A stretch of 63,940 nt of DNA from Weeksellaceae bacterium (GTDB lineage Bacteria > Bacteroidota > Bacteroidia > Flavobacteriales > Weeksellaceae). The position numbers and the translations under genes were made by a program. Where the stretch lies: contig JAKLPS010000023.1 in the NCBI GenBank assembly GCA_022013695.1, forward strand, positions 1 through 63,940, read 5' to 3'. A model generated the notes under the pieces. That model did not search any database. It saw nothing but the letters and a program-made list of their open reading frames with translations, and was not told the origin of the DNA. Shown in pieces: positions 20,117 to 28,279 of this stretch. Within the stretch, counting starts at the first letter, position 1; every line of letters starts with the position of its first letter.

Positions 20117-20124
20117 CAAATTTA
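20117..20124 (-). promoter_or_regulatory. Putative -7 box of the rsfS promoter
   Basis: TAAATTTG on the minus strand, 21 bp before the rsfS ATG, fits TAnnTTTG. No TTG is visible at the expected upstream spacing. Confidence 0.35.
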
Positions 20125-20184
20125 TTGATTTTAATCTATTTATCTTTTGTTTGCCATCTTTATTATCTCTTAAAGTTTTCATAA

Positions 20185-20895
20185 ATGAGCTATTTATTCC
20201 ATATTGAAAACTGTTTTTCTACTATTGACGAAATTGTTGCGCTTGTAAATGAAGACGAACCAACCGCCGTTTTTACTTTTAATCAAACGAAAGGTCGCGG
20301 GCAATATGGAAAAACTTGGATAGGGAAGCCCGATCAAAATATGGCGTATTCTCTGGCTGTGAAAACTTCTGAAATCCCTATTTCAAATACATTCCTCAAT
20401 TACTATACCGCAATCACCGTTCGGAATTTTCTTGCCAATCTGACCCATAATGTGGTGCAAATAAAGTGGCCGAACGACATTATTATGAATGGCAAGAAGG
20501 TTTGTGGCATTCTCATCGAGAAGAAAACCATTAACCAAAATGAATATTTCATCATCGGGATCGGGATAAATGTTCTTCAAACCGACTTTTCCGATCTTCC
20601 CAAAGCGGGTTCTATCTTGTCTGCAACGGGTTTTTCTTTTGAATTAAAGGCGTTTGCATCTCGGTTTCATCGAGCGCTCATCAGGAGATTTGCGAACATC
20701 TCATCTGAAAATCAGATTTTGGAAGATTATAATCGTTTTCTTTTTCGAAAAGATCAAATCTGTGTTTTCCAGATAGCCAAAATGCGACAAAATGGCATCA
20801 TCAAAAGTGCTGACAGCAGTGGTTTTCTTTGGATTGAGCTTGAAAATGAAGGCCTGCAAAAGTTTTTCCACAAAGAAGTCGAAATGCTTTACTGA
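20185..20895 (+). CDS. birA: Biotin--[acetyl-CoA-carboxylase] ligase (single domain)
   Basis: Attaches biotin to carboxylase carrier proteins. The 236-residue protein begins directly with the catalytic domain and lacks the N-terminal helix-turn-helix of the E. coli repressor form, so it should be an enzyme only. Motifs: FNQTKGRGQYGKTW (biotinyl-AMP loop), IKWPNDIIMNGKKVCGILIE and IGIGINV. It diverges from rsfS, and its 3' end overlaps the convergent lptF/G gene by 7 bp. Confidence 0.93.
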   Translation: MSYLFHIENCFSTIDEIVALVNEDEPTAVFTFNQTKGRGQYGKTWIGKPDQNMAYSLAVKTSEIPISNTFLNYYTAITVRNFLANLTHNVVQIKWPNDIIMNGKKVCGILIEKKTINQNEYFIIGIGINVLQTDFSDLPKAGSILSATGFSFELKAFASRFHRALIRRFANISSENQILEDYNRFLFRKDQICVFQIAKMRQNGIIKSADSSGFLWIELENEGLQKFFHKEVEMLY

Positions 20896-21983
20896 TTGGC
20901 TCTTTTGAAGTACAGATATGCTGCGACCGGCGCAAAAACGATGTTGGGGAGCCACATTGCTAGGAGTGGCGGTAATGATTTGTTTTCGGATACTACCGTC
21001 AAAACCTGGAAAGAAAACACAAACAAGAATGCCAGGCCAATTCCAACCGCCAGGTTGAGTCCCAGGCCGCCTCGCCTTTTCTGCGATGATAACGACAAGC
21101 CTAAAAAGGTGAGGATGATGATGGAAACGGGCATCGAGGTTCTTTGGTAGAGCTCGTTGTAGAAGGATGTCACGTTGCTGTTTCCCTTTCTTTTTTCTCG
21201 TTTTATCATTTCGAGCAACTCGGGTGTCGTTTTGTTTTGAGCCACTAAAATGTCTGGAAATAATTCGGAAGGCGGCAGCTTAAAATCCTGAATTTTTGAG
21301 ACCCCATTGCCGAGGATTTCGGTGTCATTTTTGCCGGCTGTTCTCTCGCTATAATTGCTAATCAGGAAATTTTTTTTCTTCGGATCCCACTGGATATCCA
21401 TTGCGGTAATCTGGTAAAGCAATTTTTTATTTTGATCAAATTTCTGATACATATAACCGAACCCCCGGTTTTCCTTTTTGTTGTAACTGTTCACGAAGAT
21501 ATACTCGTTTGGGTTGATGTTGGAAGCGATACTCCTATTTCCCAAAAGTTTGTCCTTATTTACCGCATTATAAGTGTACGGCTCCAAAACGTTCTTTTTG
21601 ATATTTGCCCAGGGCAAAATAAAATGGTTGATCGCCAAAGTGACAAAGAAGATCAATAAAGAGGTAATCAAATAAGGTCTTGCAAACCGATGAAAACTAG
21701 CGCCACTGCTGATGACAGCTACGATTTCTGTATTATTGGCCATTCTGGAAGTGAAAAATATGACCGTGATGAAAACCAATATCGACATAAAGGTGAGAAT
21801 CAAGTTGAGAATCCAAAACGGGTAAAAATTTACCAAAAAATACCACACCGTGAAGCCGTTGCTCTCGATCCTGGGTGTTTTGGACTGCACATCTACCACC
21901 ATAATAATAATTGCCAACAGAGCCAACATAAAAATGAGGGTTCCCAAATATTTTTTGATGACGTACAGGTCTATGATTTTCAT
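20889..21983 (-). CDS. LptF/LptG family permease
   Basis: Membrane component of the ABC system that lifts lipopolysaccharide to the outer membrane. The 364 residues have three N-terminal transmembrane segments, starting MKIIDLYVIKKYLGTLIFML. A periplasmic beta-jellyroll-like middle (about residues 115-270) and three C-terminal transmembrane segments follow, with the RTSMPVSIIILTFLGLSLS element. F or G cannot be told apart from this alone. It follows tgt by 71 bp on the same strand, a frequent Bacteroidota pairing. Confidence 0.92.
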   Translation of the reverse strand: MKIIDLYVIKKYLGTLIFMLALLAIIIMVVDVQSKTPRIESNGFTVWYFLVNFYPFWILNLILTFMSILVFITVIFFTSRMANNTEIVAVISSGASFHRFARPYLITSLLIFFVTLAINHFILPWANIKKNVLEPYTYNAVNKDKLLGNRSIASNINPNEYIFVNSYNKKENRGFGYMYQKFDQNKKLLYQITAMDIQWDPKKKNFLISNYSERTAGKNDTEILGNGVSKIQDFKLPPSELFPDILVAQNKTTPELLEMIKREKRKGNSNVTSFYNELYQRTSMPVSIIILTFLGLSLSSQKRRGGLGLNLAVGIGLAFLFVFSFQVLTVVSENKSLPPLLAMWLPNIVFAPVAAYLYFKRANQ

Positions 21984-22054
21984 CTGGTTGAGAGTTTTAG
22001 GTTTTGGTGATAGCTAATCTGGTGGTGAGTCTTTATCCTGTTTTGTAGTAAGTT

Positions 22055-23188
22055 TTATAATCTCTGCTTCAGTTGTTGAACGATAGAATCCTTCCATTGA
22101 TAAAAATCGCCTGCAACGATATGTTCTCTCGCCACTTTCACTAAATCAAGATAAAACGCTAAGTTATGAATCGATGCGATTTGTTTTGCCAAATATTCCT
22201 TCGAAACAAAAAGATGACGCACATAAGCCTTGCTGTAAGCGGTATCCACAAAACTCGTCCCAAACTCGTCAAGAGGCGAAAAATCGGCTTTCCAACGTTC
22301 GTTTTTCATATTCATGATGCCTTGCCAGGTGAAAAGCATGCCATTTCTTGCGTTTCTGGTTGGCATCACGCAATCCATCATATCGATGCCTAGGCCAATG
22401 CTTTCCAGAATATTCCAAGGCGTACCGACGCCCATCAGGTATCGGGGTTTGTCTTTTGGCAGAACGTCGGTGACCTGATCAGTAATTCTGTACATTTCCG
22501 GCTCCGGCTCGCCCACAGACAATCCTCCGATGGCGTTACCGTCTGCGCCTGCTTCGGAAATCACCTCGGCAGAAATCTTCCTCAAATCCGAATAAGTCGA
22601 GCCCTGAACGATAGGGAAGAGCCTCTGTTTGTGGCCGTACATCTCTTTATTTTGTTCCGTCCACTCGATGCATCTTTTCAGCCAACGGTGTGTGAGTTCC
22701 ATCGATGTTTTGGCCAAGTTATATTCGCAAGGGAAAGGTGTACATTCATCAAAAGCCATAAAGATATCGGCACCGATTTGTCTTTGAATTTCCATAGAAA
22801 TCTCCGGCGACATAAAATGCAAACTGCCATCGATATGCGATTTGAATTTCACACCTTCTTCGGTTATTTTTCTACTTTTCGCTAAGGAAAAAACCTGATA
22901 ACCGCCCGAATCTGTCAGGATCGGAAGATCCCAGTTCATAAACCGGTGAAGACCACCGGCTTGTTCGATAATATCCATCGTTGGACGAAGCATCAAATGG
23001 TAGGTGTTTCCTAAAATGATCTGCGCTTTGATGTCATCTTTAAGTTCTCTCTGGTGAACAGTTTTTACGGATGCAACAGTTCCTACGGGCATAAAAATCG
23101 GAGTGTGGATCTTTCCGTGATCGGTATTTATAACTCCAGCTCTTGCTTTGGATTCTGAGGTTTTCTCGATTTCAAAAAATTTCTGCAT
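22055..23188 (-). CDS. tgt: tRNA-guanine transglycosylase (queuine family)
   Basis: Exchanges guanine 34 for preQ1 in GUN-anticodon tRNAs. The 377 residues contain the catalytic and base-binding motifs: LTDSGGYQVFS, FDECTPFPCEY, GGLSVGEP, and MDCVMPTRNARNG with the nucleophilic Asp. The zinc site is unusual. Where most Tgt proteins have a CxCxxC run, this one reads SPLDEFGTSFVDTAYSKAYVR, with no Cys and only the later His kept. I believe this is shared by other Bacteroidota. It starts 3 bp after the DUF4296 gene, which is probably co-transcribed. Confidence 0.95.
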   Translation of the reverse strand: MQKFFEIEKTSESKARAGVINTDHGKIHTPIFMPVGTVASVKTVHQRELKDDIKAQIILGNTYHLMLRPTMDIIEQAGGLHRFMNWDLPILTDSGGYQVFSLAKSRKITEEGVKFKSHIDGSLHFMSPEISMEIQRQIGADIFMAFDECTPFPCEYNLAKTSMELTHRWLKRCIEWTEQNKEMYGHKQRLFPIVQGSTYSDLRKISAEVISEAGADGNAIGGLSVGEPEPEMYRITDQVTDVLPKDKPRYLMGVGTPWNILESIGLGIDMMDCVMPTRNARNGMLFTWQGIMNMKNERWKADFSPLDEFGTSFVDTAYSKAYVRHLFVSKEYLAKQIASIHNLAFYLDLVKVAREHIVAGDFYQWKDSIVQQLKQRL

Positions 23189-23191
23189 ATT

Positions 23192-23563
23192 TTATCGCGC
23201 CTGAGGCTGAACTGCGGGGTTTTCTTTTAACTTTTTATTGATGAAGGCTTCTGCTTTCGGATCTTTGGCGCGGATGATGTCCTGAGCATCATCCAGAATT
23301 TCTTTGATGACGTCGGGCTCGGTCATATAATAGGCGTAACTGCTTGTGAAGCGTTCGCCTTTTATCTTATATTTTTTTAGGATAAATCTCGTGGCGTTTT
23401 CGGAATTGATGTTTTGCCCTATGACGTATTGCTGCTCATTGATCGCAAAATCTGCGAGGATCTGAGACATCTGATCTTCTGGCAACAGGTCTTTGGGTTT
23501 TTCAATGGCCTCTTTGCAGGACAAAGCGCAGAAAATCATTGATATGTAAAAGAAATATTTCAT
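23192..23563 (-). CDS. DUF4296 lipoprotein
   Basis: A 123-residue protein with a lipoprotein signal (MKYFFYISMIFCALSC, Cys16). Its helical domain opens LLPEDQMSQILADFAINEQ, which is characteristic of DUF4296 in Bacteroidota. The family function is unknown. It directly precedes tgt with a 3-bp gap. The 169 bp upstream, before the glycosyltransferase stop, hold no gene. Confidence 0.85.
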   Translation of the reverse strand: MKYFFYISMIFCALSCKEAIEKPKDLLPEDQMSQILADFAINEQQYVIGQNINSENATRFILKKYKIKGERFTSSYAYYMTEPDVIKEILDDAQDIIRAKDPKAEAFINKKLKENPAVQPQAR

Positions 23564-23732
23564 TCTGTAAATTATGTTCTAAAATCACAAAAGCTTATTA
23601 TTTTCAACTATTTTTAAAAAGTATAAAAAAGAAAAACGGCGTGAAGGCTATCTTTTTTAGATATTTTGGAAAGTTTAATTATCGTAATTTTTTATATGAC
23701 TTTTGTGGTTTAATTTATTTTCTGATAAGGTT

Positions 23733-24449
23733 TTACAATTTTCCGATAAAATTTTTCCATTTCAGGTTCAACACACCGAAAACTGCTTCCTGGATGATTC
23801 CGCCGTTCATTTTGCTCACGCCTTCTGTTCTGTCGGTAAAGATGATCGGAACTTCTACAATTTTCATATTCTTTTTGAAAGCACGGTATTTCATTTCCAC
23901 TTGGAAGCCGTAACCTTTCAATTTAATTTTATCAAGTCCGATCGCCAATAATGTTGCCTTTTTGAAACAGACAAACCCAGCGGTGGTATCGTGCACCGGA
24001 ATTCCCAAAACGAAGCGCACATATCTGGAGGCGAAATAGGAAAGCAACACCCTACCCATCGGCCAATTCACGACATTGACACCCTGAGAATATCTAGACC
24101 CAACGGCCATATCCGCATTTTTGCCGGCTTCGTAAAGTTTGATGAGATCTTTCGGATTGTGAGAAAAATCGGCATCCATCTCAAAAATATAATCGTAATC
24201 GTTCTGAATCGCCCATTGGAAACCGTGGATGTAAGCTTTACCCAGGCCGTCTTTTATTTTCCGAACCGTGAGATGAAGTTGAAGCGGAAATTTTTCGCGC
24301 AAATTTTTAACGATCTCCGCCGTGCCGTCGGGCGAAGAATCGTCCACCACCAAAACATGGAAATCCTGCTCCAAAGCAAACACCGCCGAAATGATCTTTT
24401 CGATGTTCTCTTTTTCGTTGTAGGTGGGAATAATGACCAATTTCTTCAT
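23733..24449 (-). CDS. Polyprenol monophosphomannose synthase-type glycosyltransferase (GT2)
   Basis: A 238-residue family 2 glycosyltransferase resembling dolichyl/polyprenyl-phosphate mannose synthases. Motifs: IPTYNEKENIEKII, VVDDSSPDGTAEIV (nucleotide-sugar site), MDADFSHNPKDL (metal-binding DxD), VGSRYSQGV, GFVCFKK and FTDRTEGVSKM. The ATG at 24449 gives MKKLVIIPTYNEK; a longer start six codons up adds only unconserved residues. There is no C-terminal membrane domain. The product is likely a lipid-linked sugar for envelope glycans or protein O-glycosylation. Confidence 0.9.
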   Translation of the reverse strand: MKKLVIIPTYNEKENIEKIISAVFALEQDFHVLVVDDSSPDGTAEIVKNLREKFPLQLHLTVRKIKDGLGKAYIHGFQWAIQNDYDYIFEMDADFSHNPKDLIKLYEAGKNADMAVGSRYSQGVNVVNWPMGRVLLSYFASRYVRFVLGIPVHDTTAGFVCFKKATLLAIGLDKIKLKGYGFQVEMKYRAFKKNMKIVEVPIIFTDRTEGVSKMNGGIIQEAVFGVLNLKWKNFIGKL

Positions 24450-24464
24450 CCGGCGAATAATCCG

Positions 24465-24509
24465 CAAAGATAATCTTTAATCACGAATGTTTATTTCGCG
24501 GGAAATAAA
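24465..24509 (-). promoter_or_regulatory. Promoter-like region of the glycosyltransferase gene with an upstream palindrome
   Basis: TATCTTTG at 24465-24472 (minus) fits the -7 consensus, 15 bp before the ATG at 24449. The palindrome TTTATTTC-GCGG-GAAATAAA at 24490-24509 lies where a -33 box or operator would be. No binding protein can be named. Confidence 0.35.
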
Positions 24510-24735
24510 TTAACTTTTTTTAATAGAAACCAGAGGTAACAAAAAGGTATGAATTACATATTTTTCATGCTTTTTGATAAACACGAACTGCAAATCCGCA
24601 CTATTTGATAGTTTTACCACATTCATAGAATGCTCCTTTAACACATTACTTTGAAGAGACTCATTGCGGGCGTCGGCCCTAGTTCGAGCCACGAGAGTGT
24701 TCACTTCTGAAAAAGAACCGCTTTCATCAATTATA
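24510..24735. other. Intergenic stretch without a recognisable gene
   Basis: Between the glycosyltransferase promoter and the terminator of the YceI-like gene I see no supported gene. A 64-codon minus-strand frame has no family signature. A GC-rich patch at 24665-24700 contains GGGC-CGAC-GCCC (minus strand) and a GTTCGAG heptamer, but the flanks do not fold as a tRNA T-arm. Confidence 0.5.
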
Positions 24736-24771
24736 CAAAAACAACATCACAGGTAAAACCCGTGATGTTGT
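24736..24771 (-). terminator. Terminator after the small YceI-like gene
   Basis: ACAACATCAC (24741-24750) and GTGATGTTGT (24762-24771) form a perfect 10-bp stem; the minus strand continues into a T run. It lies 33 bp after the stop of the gene at 24804-25310. Confidence 0.85.
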
Positions 24772-24803
24772 CTTGAAAAATCTAATTAAATGAAAAAGTA
24801 AAG

Positions 24804-25310
24804 TTAGGTTTTTGTTGATAAGCAGAAGGTTAAATCCAAATCGTCTTTGACAACAATCATCCCGCCCATTTTTTTCGGAGGTATGATATTGAAATCGCTG
24901 AATTTTACATTCTTCCGGCCTATTAGTTTGTTATTTTGTAGGATAAATTCTATATTATATCTTTTGCTTTTATTCATCATTTTTACCTCTACGATTGCGA
25001 TAAAGTTTGTTTCTGTTTTTATAAAATTGATGAATTTGATGGTCAGGTCCGGATATTGTTCAGCATTCAGGATTTTCTGAAAGTCTTTGGTCATCATCCT
25101 ATTTCCACAATCAAAATCAGTCACTTTCAAAATGATATTTGGTAAATGTTTTTCTGAGAACGACAAAGCACTACCATCAATTTTGAACTTGTTGTTGACG
25201 CAATGAAAATTGTTTACGTTTGTGCTGCCATTGATTTTAAAGAAACTTTCCTGAGCATTAATGGTGGCTGCAAAGAATAAAAATAGCAGTAAAAAATAGA
25301 AATGTTTCAT
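24804..25310 (-). CDS. YceI-like periplasmic protein (divergent)
   Basis: A 168-residue exported protein with signal peptide MKHFYFLLLFLFFAATINAQ. Its beta-rich domain opens INGSTNVNNFHC, similar to the GSTNVN/GTSNLH start of Bacteroidota YceI-related proteins, and ends in IPPKKMGGMIVVKDDLDLTF. YceI folds are lipocalin-like barrels that bind long isoprenoid or amide ligands. Here the ligand is unknown and the family match is distant. It is the last of three exported-protein genes. A terminator at 25324-25355 separates it from the porin, so it may be only partly co-transcribed. Confidence 0.65.
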   Translation of the reverse strand: MKHFYFLLLFLFFAATINAQESFFKINGSTNVNNFHCVNNKFKIDGSALSFSEKHLPNIILKVTDFDCGNRMMTKDFQKILNAEQYPDLTIKFINFIKTETNFIAIVEVKMMNKSKRYNIEFILQNNKLIGRKNVKFSDFNIIPPKKMGGMIVVKDDLDLTFCLSTKT

Positions 25311-25323
25311 AATTTTGATTTAG

Positions 25324-25355
25324 AAAAAACAGAGGAGACCCATGAGTTTCCCCTG
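25324..25355 (-). terminator. Terminator after the porin gene
   Basis: CAGAGGAGAC (25330-25339) and GTTTCCCCTG (25346-25355) pair at nine of ten positions (one A-C mismatch, one G-T pair). On the minus strand a run of six T follows. It lies 20 bp after the porin stop and may attenuate rather than end transcription into the next gene. Confidence 0.6.
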
Positions 25356-25374
25356 CTTCCTGTTAACTGAACAT

Positions 25375-26661
25375 TTAAAAAGAAATCACAGCTTCCAACA
25401 TAAATCCGTCGAATTTACCGTCTTTTTTAATATTGGTTGCAGGATATCCATCGTAAGTCTGATTGACATATTCGATTTTTGTCAGAATGTTGTTGGTCAT
25501 AAACCAGCCTCCGCCAATATTGTATCGGTCTACGCTAATGTCGTCTCCGCTAATAAGCGTTCCATCGACTTTGTTATACCGTCCGCCGAAGTAAAGTTTT
25601 TCATCGTTTCCAAATCTGTACAGTAGTTCAGCAGCGTATTGGTTATATGTTCTTCTCTTGGTTTCTGAAAGGTTGCGTCCAGATGCAGATTCAAAGATTC
25701 CGAAGAATTCTAATCCTTTGTATTTCAAAAACGGGTTGACCATAAAGGTTGTGAGGGTGTTTTGGAAGTCTGGGTCTACCATTCCGGATCTCATCTGTGC
25801 AGAGGAAGTGGCCAAGGTATTTTCCATGACGAAGTAATATCTAGAACCAGCTCGGTCACCGTTGTAGAAGTCTAGTCTTGTTGCTCTCGCAATGTTGTAA
25901 ACAGACCCCGTAAGCCTTACTCTCAGATCTTCAGAAAGTTGTTTGTCATAGCCCAGTTTTCCATAGACGCCCGGGCTGGTGCCGCCGGTTGCGGTCTGGT
26001 TCAGTCTTCCGTTTGTTGCACCAGCCATTAGGATGACTCCATCTCTTCTGTAATAAACCTCGGCGAAAGGAAAGGTAGCATAAGCGTCCATCAAATAATT
26101 ACCCACAAACGGGTTCATAATTGCATAAGCATTATCTGATCTTCTAAGCTGTGCATCGCCATAGTTGAGCTGATCCTGACCCACTTTGATCGTGGCATAT
26201 TTCATAATGTTTTCCGCAAATCCTTTTTTGATGAAGTCTAACTTATCCACTTGGAGATAGCCTCCTTTTACATACGTTTCGTTGTGGTGACGTGAGGAGA
26301 GGAAAGTCCTCAAGTGCATATTCACACCGTCATACAAGGCGACGTCTAGGTCTAAGTTAGCGGTCGGAAGGTTGAAATTGTTTCCGATGTCAAATAATTG
26401 ATTTGTATTAACTCCAGAAGTATTAACAACTGGTGTTGCGTTATTTTCATGTTTTATTGCTTGAAACTGCAATGCGAATGCACCACCAACTTTCACTCTT
26501 AGGTGATCAAATGTGGTAACGGAATCTTTCGGGTTTTCAAAAACCGCCAGTCCGGTTTTGTCTCTTGGTTTCAGGTTGTCCAACTTGCCTTCCTGTGCAA
26601 ATCCAAATGTTGCTGTTAGTAAAGTGGCGATGAAGCCTGCTTTTGATAGATTTCTTTTCAT
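25375..26661 (-). CDS. Outer-membrane porin-like beta-barrel protein
   Basis: A 428-residue protein with a signal peptide (MKRNLSKAGFIATLLTATFGFAQ). The body alternates aromatic and polar strands, ends in MLEAVISF (a terminal Phe, as needed for outer-membrane insertion), and has motifs such as KVGQDQLNYGDAQLRRSDN and LDLDVALYDGVNMHLRTF. It resembles phosphate-selective porin O/P-type or other Bacteroidota porins. Its substrate cannot be read from sequence. It lies 35 bp downstream of the YceI gene at 26697 and is surely in its operon. Confidence 0.75.
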   Translation of the reverse strand: MKRNLSKAGFIATLLTATFGFAQEGKLDNLKPRDKTGLAVFENPKDSVTTFDHLRVKVGGAFALQFQAIKHENNATPVVNTSGVNTNQLFDIGNNFNLPTANLDLDVALYDGVNMHLRTFLSSRHHNETYVKGGYLQVDKLDFIKKGFAENIMKYATIKVGQDQLNYGDAQLRRSDNAYAIMNPFVGNYLMDAYATFPFAEVYYRRDGVILMAGATNGRLNQTATGGTSPGVYGKLGYDKQLSEDLRVRLTGSVYNIARATRLDFYNGDRAGSRYYFVMENTLATSSAQMRSGMVDPDFQNTLTTFMVNPFLKYKGLEFFGIFESASGRNLSETKRRTYNQYAAELLYRFGNDEKLYFGGRYNKVDGTLISGDDISVDRYNIGGGWFMTNNILTKIEYVNQTYDGYPATNIKKDGKFDGFMLEAVISF

Positions 26662-26696
26662 GATGTTATAAATTATTCAGTTAATGTTTGTATATA

Positions 26697-27239
26697 TTAT
26701 TCAGCGACGACATTCACTTTTACCGTGACAACATCGCCAGTTCGGATTCCCATAAATCCTGGTCGTTCCATTCCGAAGTCAGAGAGATTAATAGTTTCGG
26801 TTGCATCGATGAGGTATGAATTACCTTTTTTGACAATCGACACAGGGAAAGAAGCATTTTTGGTGATGCCCGCAATGGATAGTTTCCCGGCAGCGTTGCT
26901 TTTCCCTAAATTGATAGAAGTTGCTGTGAACGTTATTGTGGGCACTTTGTCAGCTTTTAGAGCGTCGTATGCCTTCTTTTCCATCGTTTTACCCTGTTCT
27001 GCTTTCAAGGTTTTTGCTGGAACACTAAAGTTGATATTAGTAACAGAATTTCCCGAAACGATTCCTGAAAAAGTACCAGCGGATCCCTTCATTTCCCAGT
27101 CATGCAGTGGAGAAGTTCCCAATACGGTAATCGACGTAGCTTTTTGAGCAATTTTTTGAGCGTTCGACAGTTGAGGAATTATTAATACTCCTAAAAACAT
27201 CCCTGTTGTAATAAGCATTTTTGTTGTTTTCATTTTCAT
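26697..27239 (-). CDS. YceI family periplasmic protein
   Basis: A 180-residue exported protein with a signal sequence ending LSNAQ. The YceI domain has TSITVLGTSPLHDWEMKGS, VKVNV at the end and the KADKVPTITFTATSI strand, matching YceI-like lipocalin folds better than the copy at 24804. Its role is unknown; YceI proteins bind polyisoprenoids or related lipids. It is first in a YceI-porin-(YceI) run. Upstream lie a TACCTTTG box (27285-27292) and a palindrome (27370-27394), suggesting regulated expression. Confidence 0.85.
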   Translation of the reverse strand: MKMKTTKMLITTGMFLGVLIIPQLSNAQKIAQKATSITVLGTSPLHDWEMKGSAGTFSGIVSGNSVTNINFSVPAKTLKAEQGKTMEKKAYDALKADKVPTITFTATSINLGKSNAAGKLSIAGITKNASFPVSIVKKGNSYLIDATETINLSDFGMERPGFMGIRTGDVVTVKVNVVAE

Positions 27240-27284
27240 AAAATTTGATTGTTATAATTATACATCTTCCACTATTTAACGCCA

Positions 27285-27292
27285 CAAAGGTA
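27285..27292 (-). promoter_or_regulatory. Putative -7 box of the YceI-porin operon
   Basis: TACCTTTG on the minus strand fits TAnnTTTG, 46 bp before the YceI start. No TTG at the usual -33 spacing. Confidence 0.4.
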
Positions 27293-27369
27293 TGACTATG
27301 CTAATAATTCTGCTATAATTTTATGATGACAAAAATCTTGTAGTACGGTCTACTTTTTTATTAATAAAT

Positions 27370-27394
27370 AAAATCGATAAGTGTTATCGATTTT
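27370..27394. promoter_or_regulatory. Palindrome upstream of the YceI-porin operon
   Basis: AAAATCGATAA-GTG-TTATCGATTTT is a perfect 11+11 inverted repeat about 78 bp upstream of the putative -7 box. No long T run follows on either strand, so it looks more like an operator than a terminator. The 561-bp gap (27240-27800) otherwise holds no supported gene. A minus-strand frame at 27498-27785 has no recognisable family. Confidence 0.45.
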
Positions 27395-27700
27395 TAGATA
27401 TATTACGTTTTAAGAGTGGTCTTTAATGGTTTTTGAATTGAAAAAATGAGAAATCATTAAAGATGACATTTGTTAGGTGTGAAATCTCTGACAAAGATCA
27501 GCAGAAACATTTTCGCATATTCATAAAAAATGTTAAATTACTATCATCTCGACTATAAGGCTCAAAAATATTTTCGTTTTGATAAGAGGTTTTTATTGTG
27601 ATCCGCCTTACAACCGCCGTCTCAGCCTTAGAAAAAGCCATAAAGCGCTTCGTAAAATTATCCATCAATTTAAAGGTGAAGCAACTTTTTAAGACTAGAT

Positions 27701-27747
27701 AAAAAAGCAAACTTCGCTTAGCGCGCACTAAACGAAGTTTGTTTTTT
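27701..27747. terminator. Bidirectional terminator
   Basis: CAAACTTCG (27708-27716) pairs with CGAAGTTTG (27733-27741), and inside it TTAG pairs with CTAA. A run of six A precedes and a run of six T follows, so it could work on both strands. On the minus strand it lies downstream of the serine-hydrolase pseudogene, a relic of that gene's end. Confidence 0.75.
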
Positions 27748-27800
27748 ATTTTGAAATATTTTTTACTATGTAGCAAAGCTATCAAACGTTTTAGGCACTT

Positions 27801-28188
27801 CTATTTTTCATCTTCCAACTTTTTAATTTCATATTCTCCTAATCCGCTTTTTTGTTTCATTGAGACTACTTTACCGTTCCATATCATAAACGCAAAGGTT
27901 AAGTCCGCAAATTCTTTGGTTTTAAAAGTGTTTGGTTGGCAAGGGATCAACTCAGAGTCAGACTCCCCAGAAATTTTGAAGGGCAAGCCCAGTTCTGTAA
28001 GAAAGGATGTCTTGTTATAGAACAGGATCGATAGAAATAAGGGTTTAATTGGTTTTGTCCCAGTCCAATTTTCCTTCATTAACCAGAAAACCAATCGAAG
28101 TTGCAGTCAATAATTTTGTGTTGGATGCTATTTGAAATAACGTGTTTTTCCGTAATGGGTAATTTCTTTTCACGGAATTTTAAACCCC
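27801..28188 (-). pseudogene. Serine hydrolase (beta-lactamase family) pseudogene with internal deletion
   Basis: On the minus strand three frames join into one recognisable gene. Near 28188 one frame reads GLKFREKKLPITEK. A frameshift at the A run (about 28150) leads to TLFQIASNTKLLTATSIGF and LVNEGKLDWDK, ending in a stop near 28045. The SNTK is the catalytic SxxK of class C-type serine hydrolases. A further frame then gives ISGESDSELIPC, NTFKTKEFADLTFAF and KQKSGLGEYEIKKLEDEK before the stop at 27801-27803, matching the C-terminal domain of the same proteins. The middle of the gene, normally several hundred residues, is missing. It is clearly non-functional. Confidence 0.75.
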
Positions 28189-28279
28189 TTTAACTAACTG
28201 ATTTTAAAAGGTCAATATCAACTTTCCAACAATTATAATCAAAAAACTCCGCCTTAATTACTTGTAAGCCGGAGTATGT

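Noticed and set aside
24510-24704. Minus-strand 64-codon frame between glycosyltransferase and YceI-like gene
   Set aside because: No signal, domain or conserved pattern. Composition changes along its length and it overlaps a palindrome; not supportable as a gene.
24661-24705. GTTCGAG heptamer suggesting a tRNA 3' end
   Set aside because: The bases on either side do not form a T-arm or an acceptor stem, and no anticodon arm is found nearby.
27498-27785. Minus-strand 95-codon frame in the large gap
   Set aside because: It runs through the strong bidirectional terminator at 27701-27747 and has no recognisable family. It is probably chance, though a fragment of a lost gene cannot be excluded.
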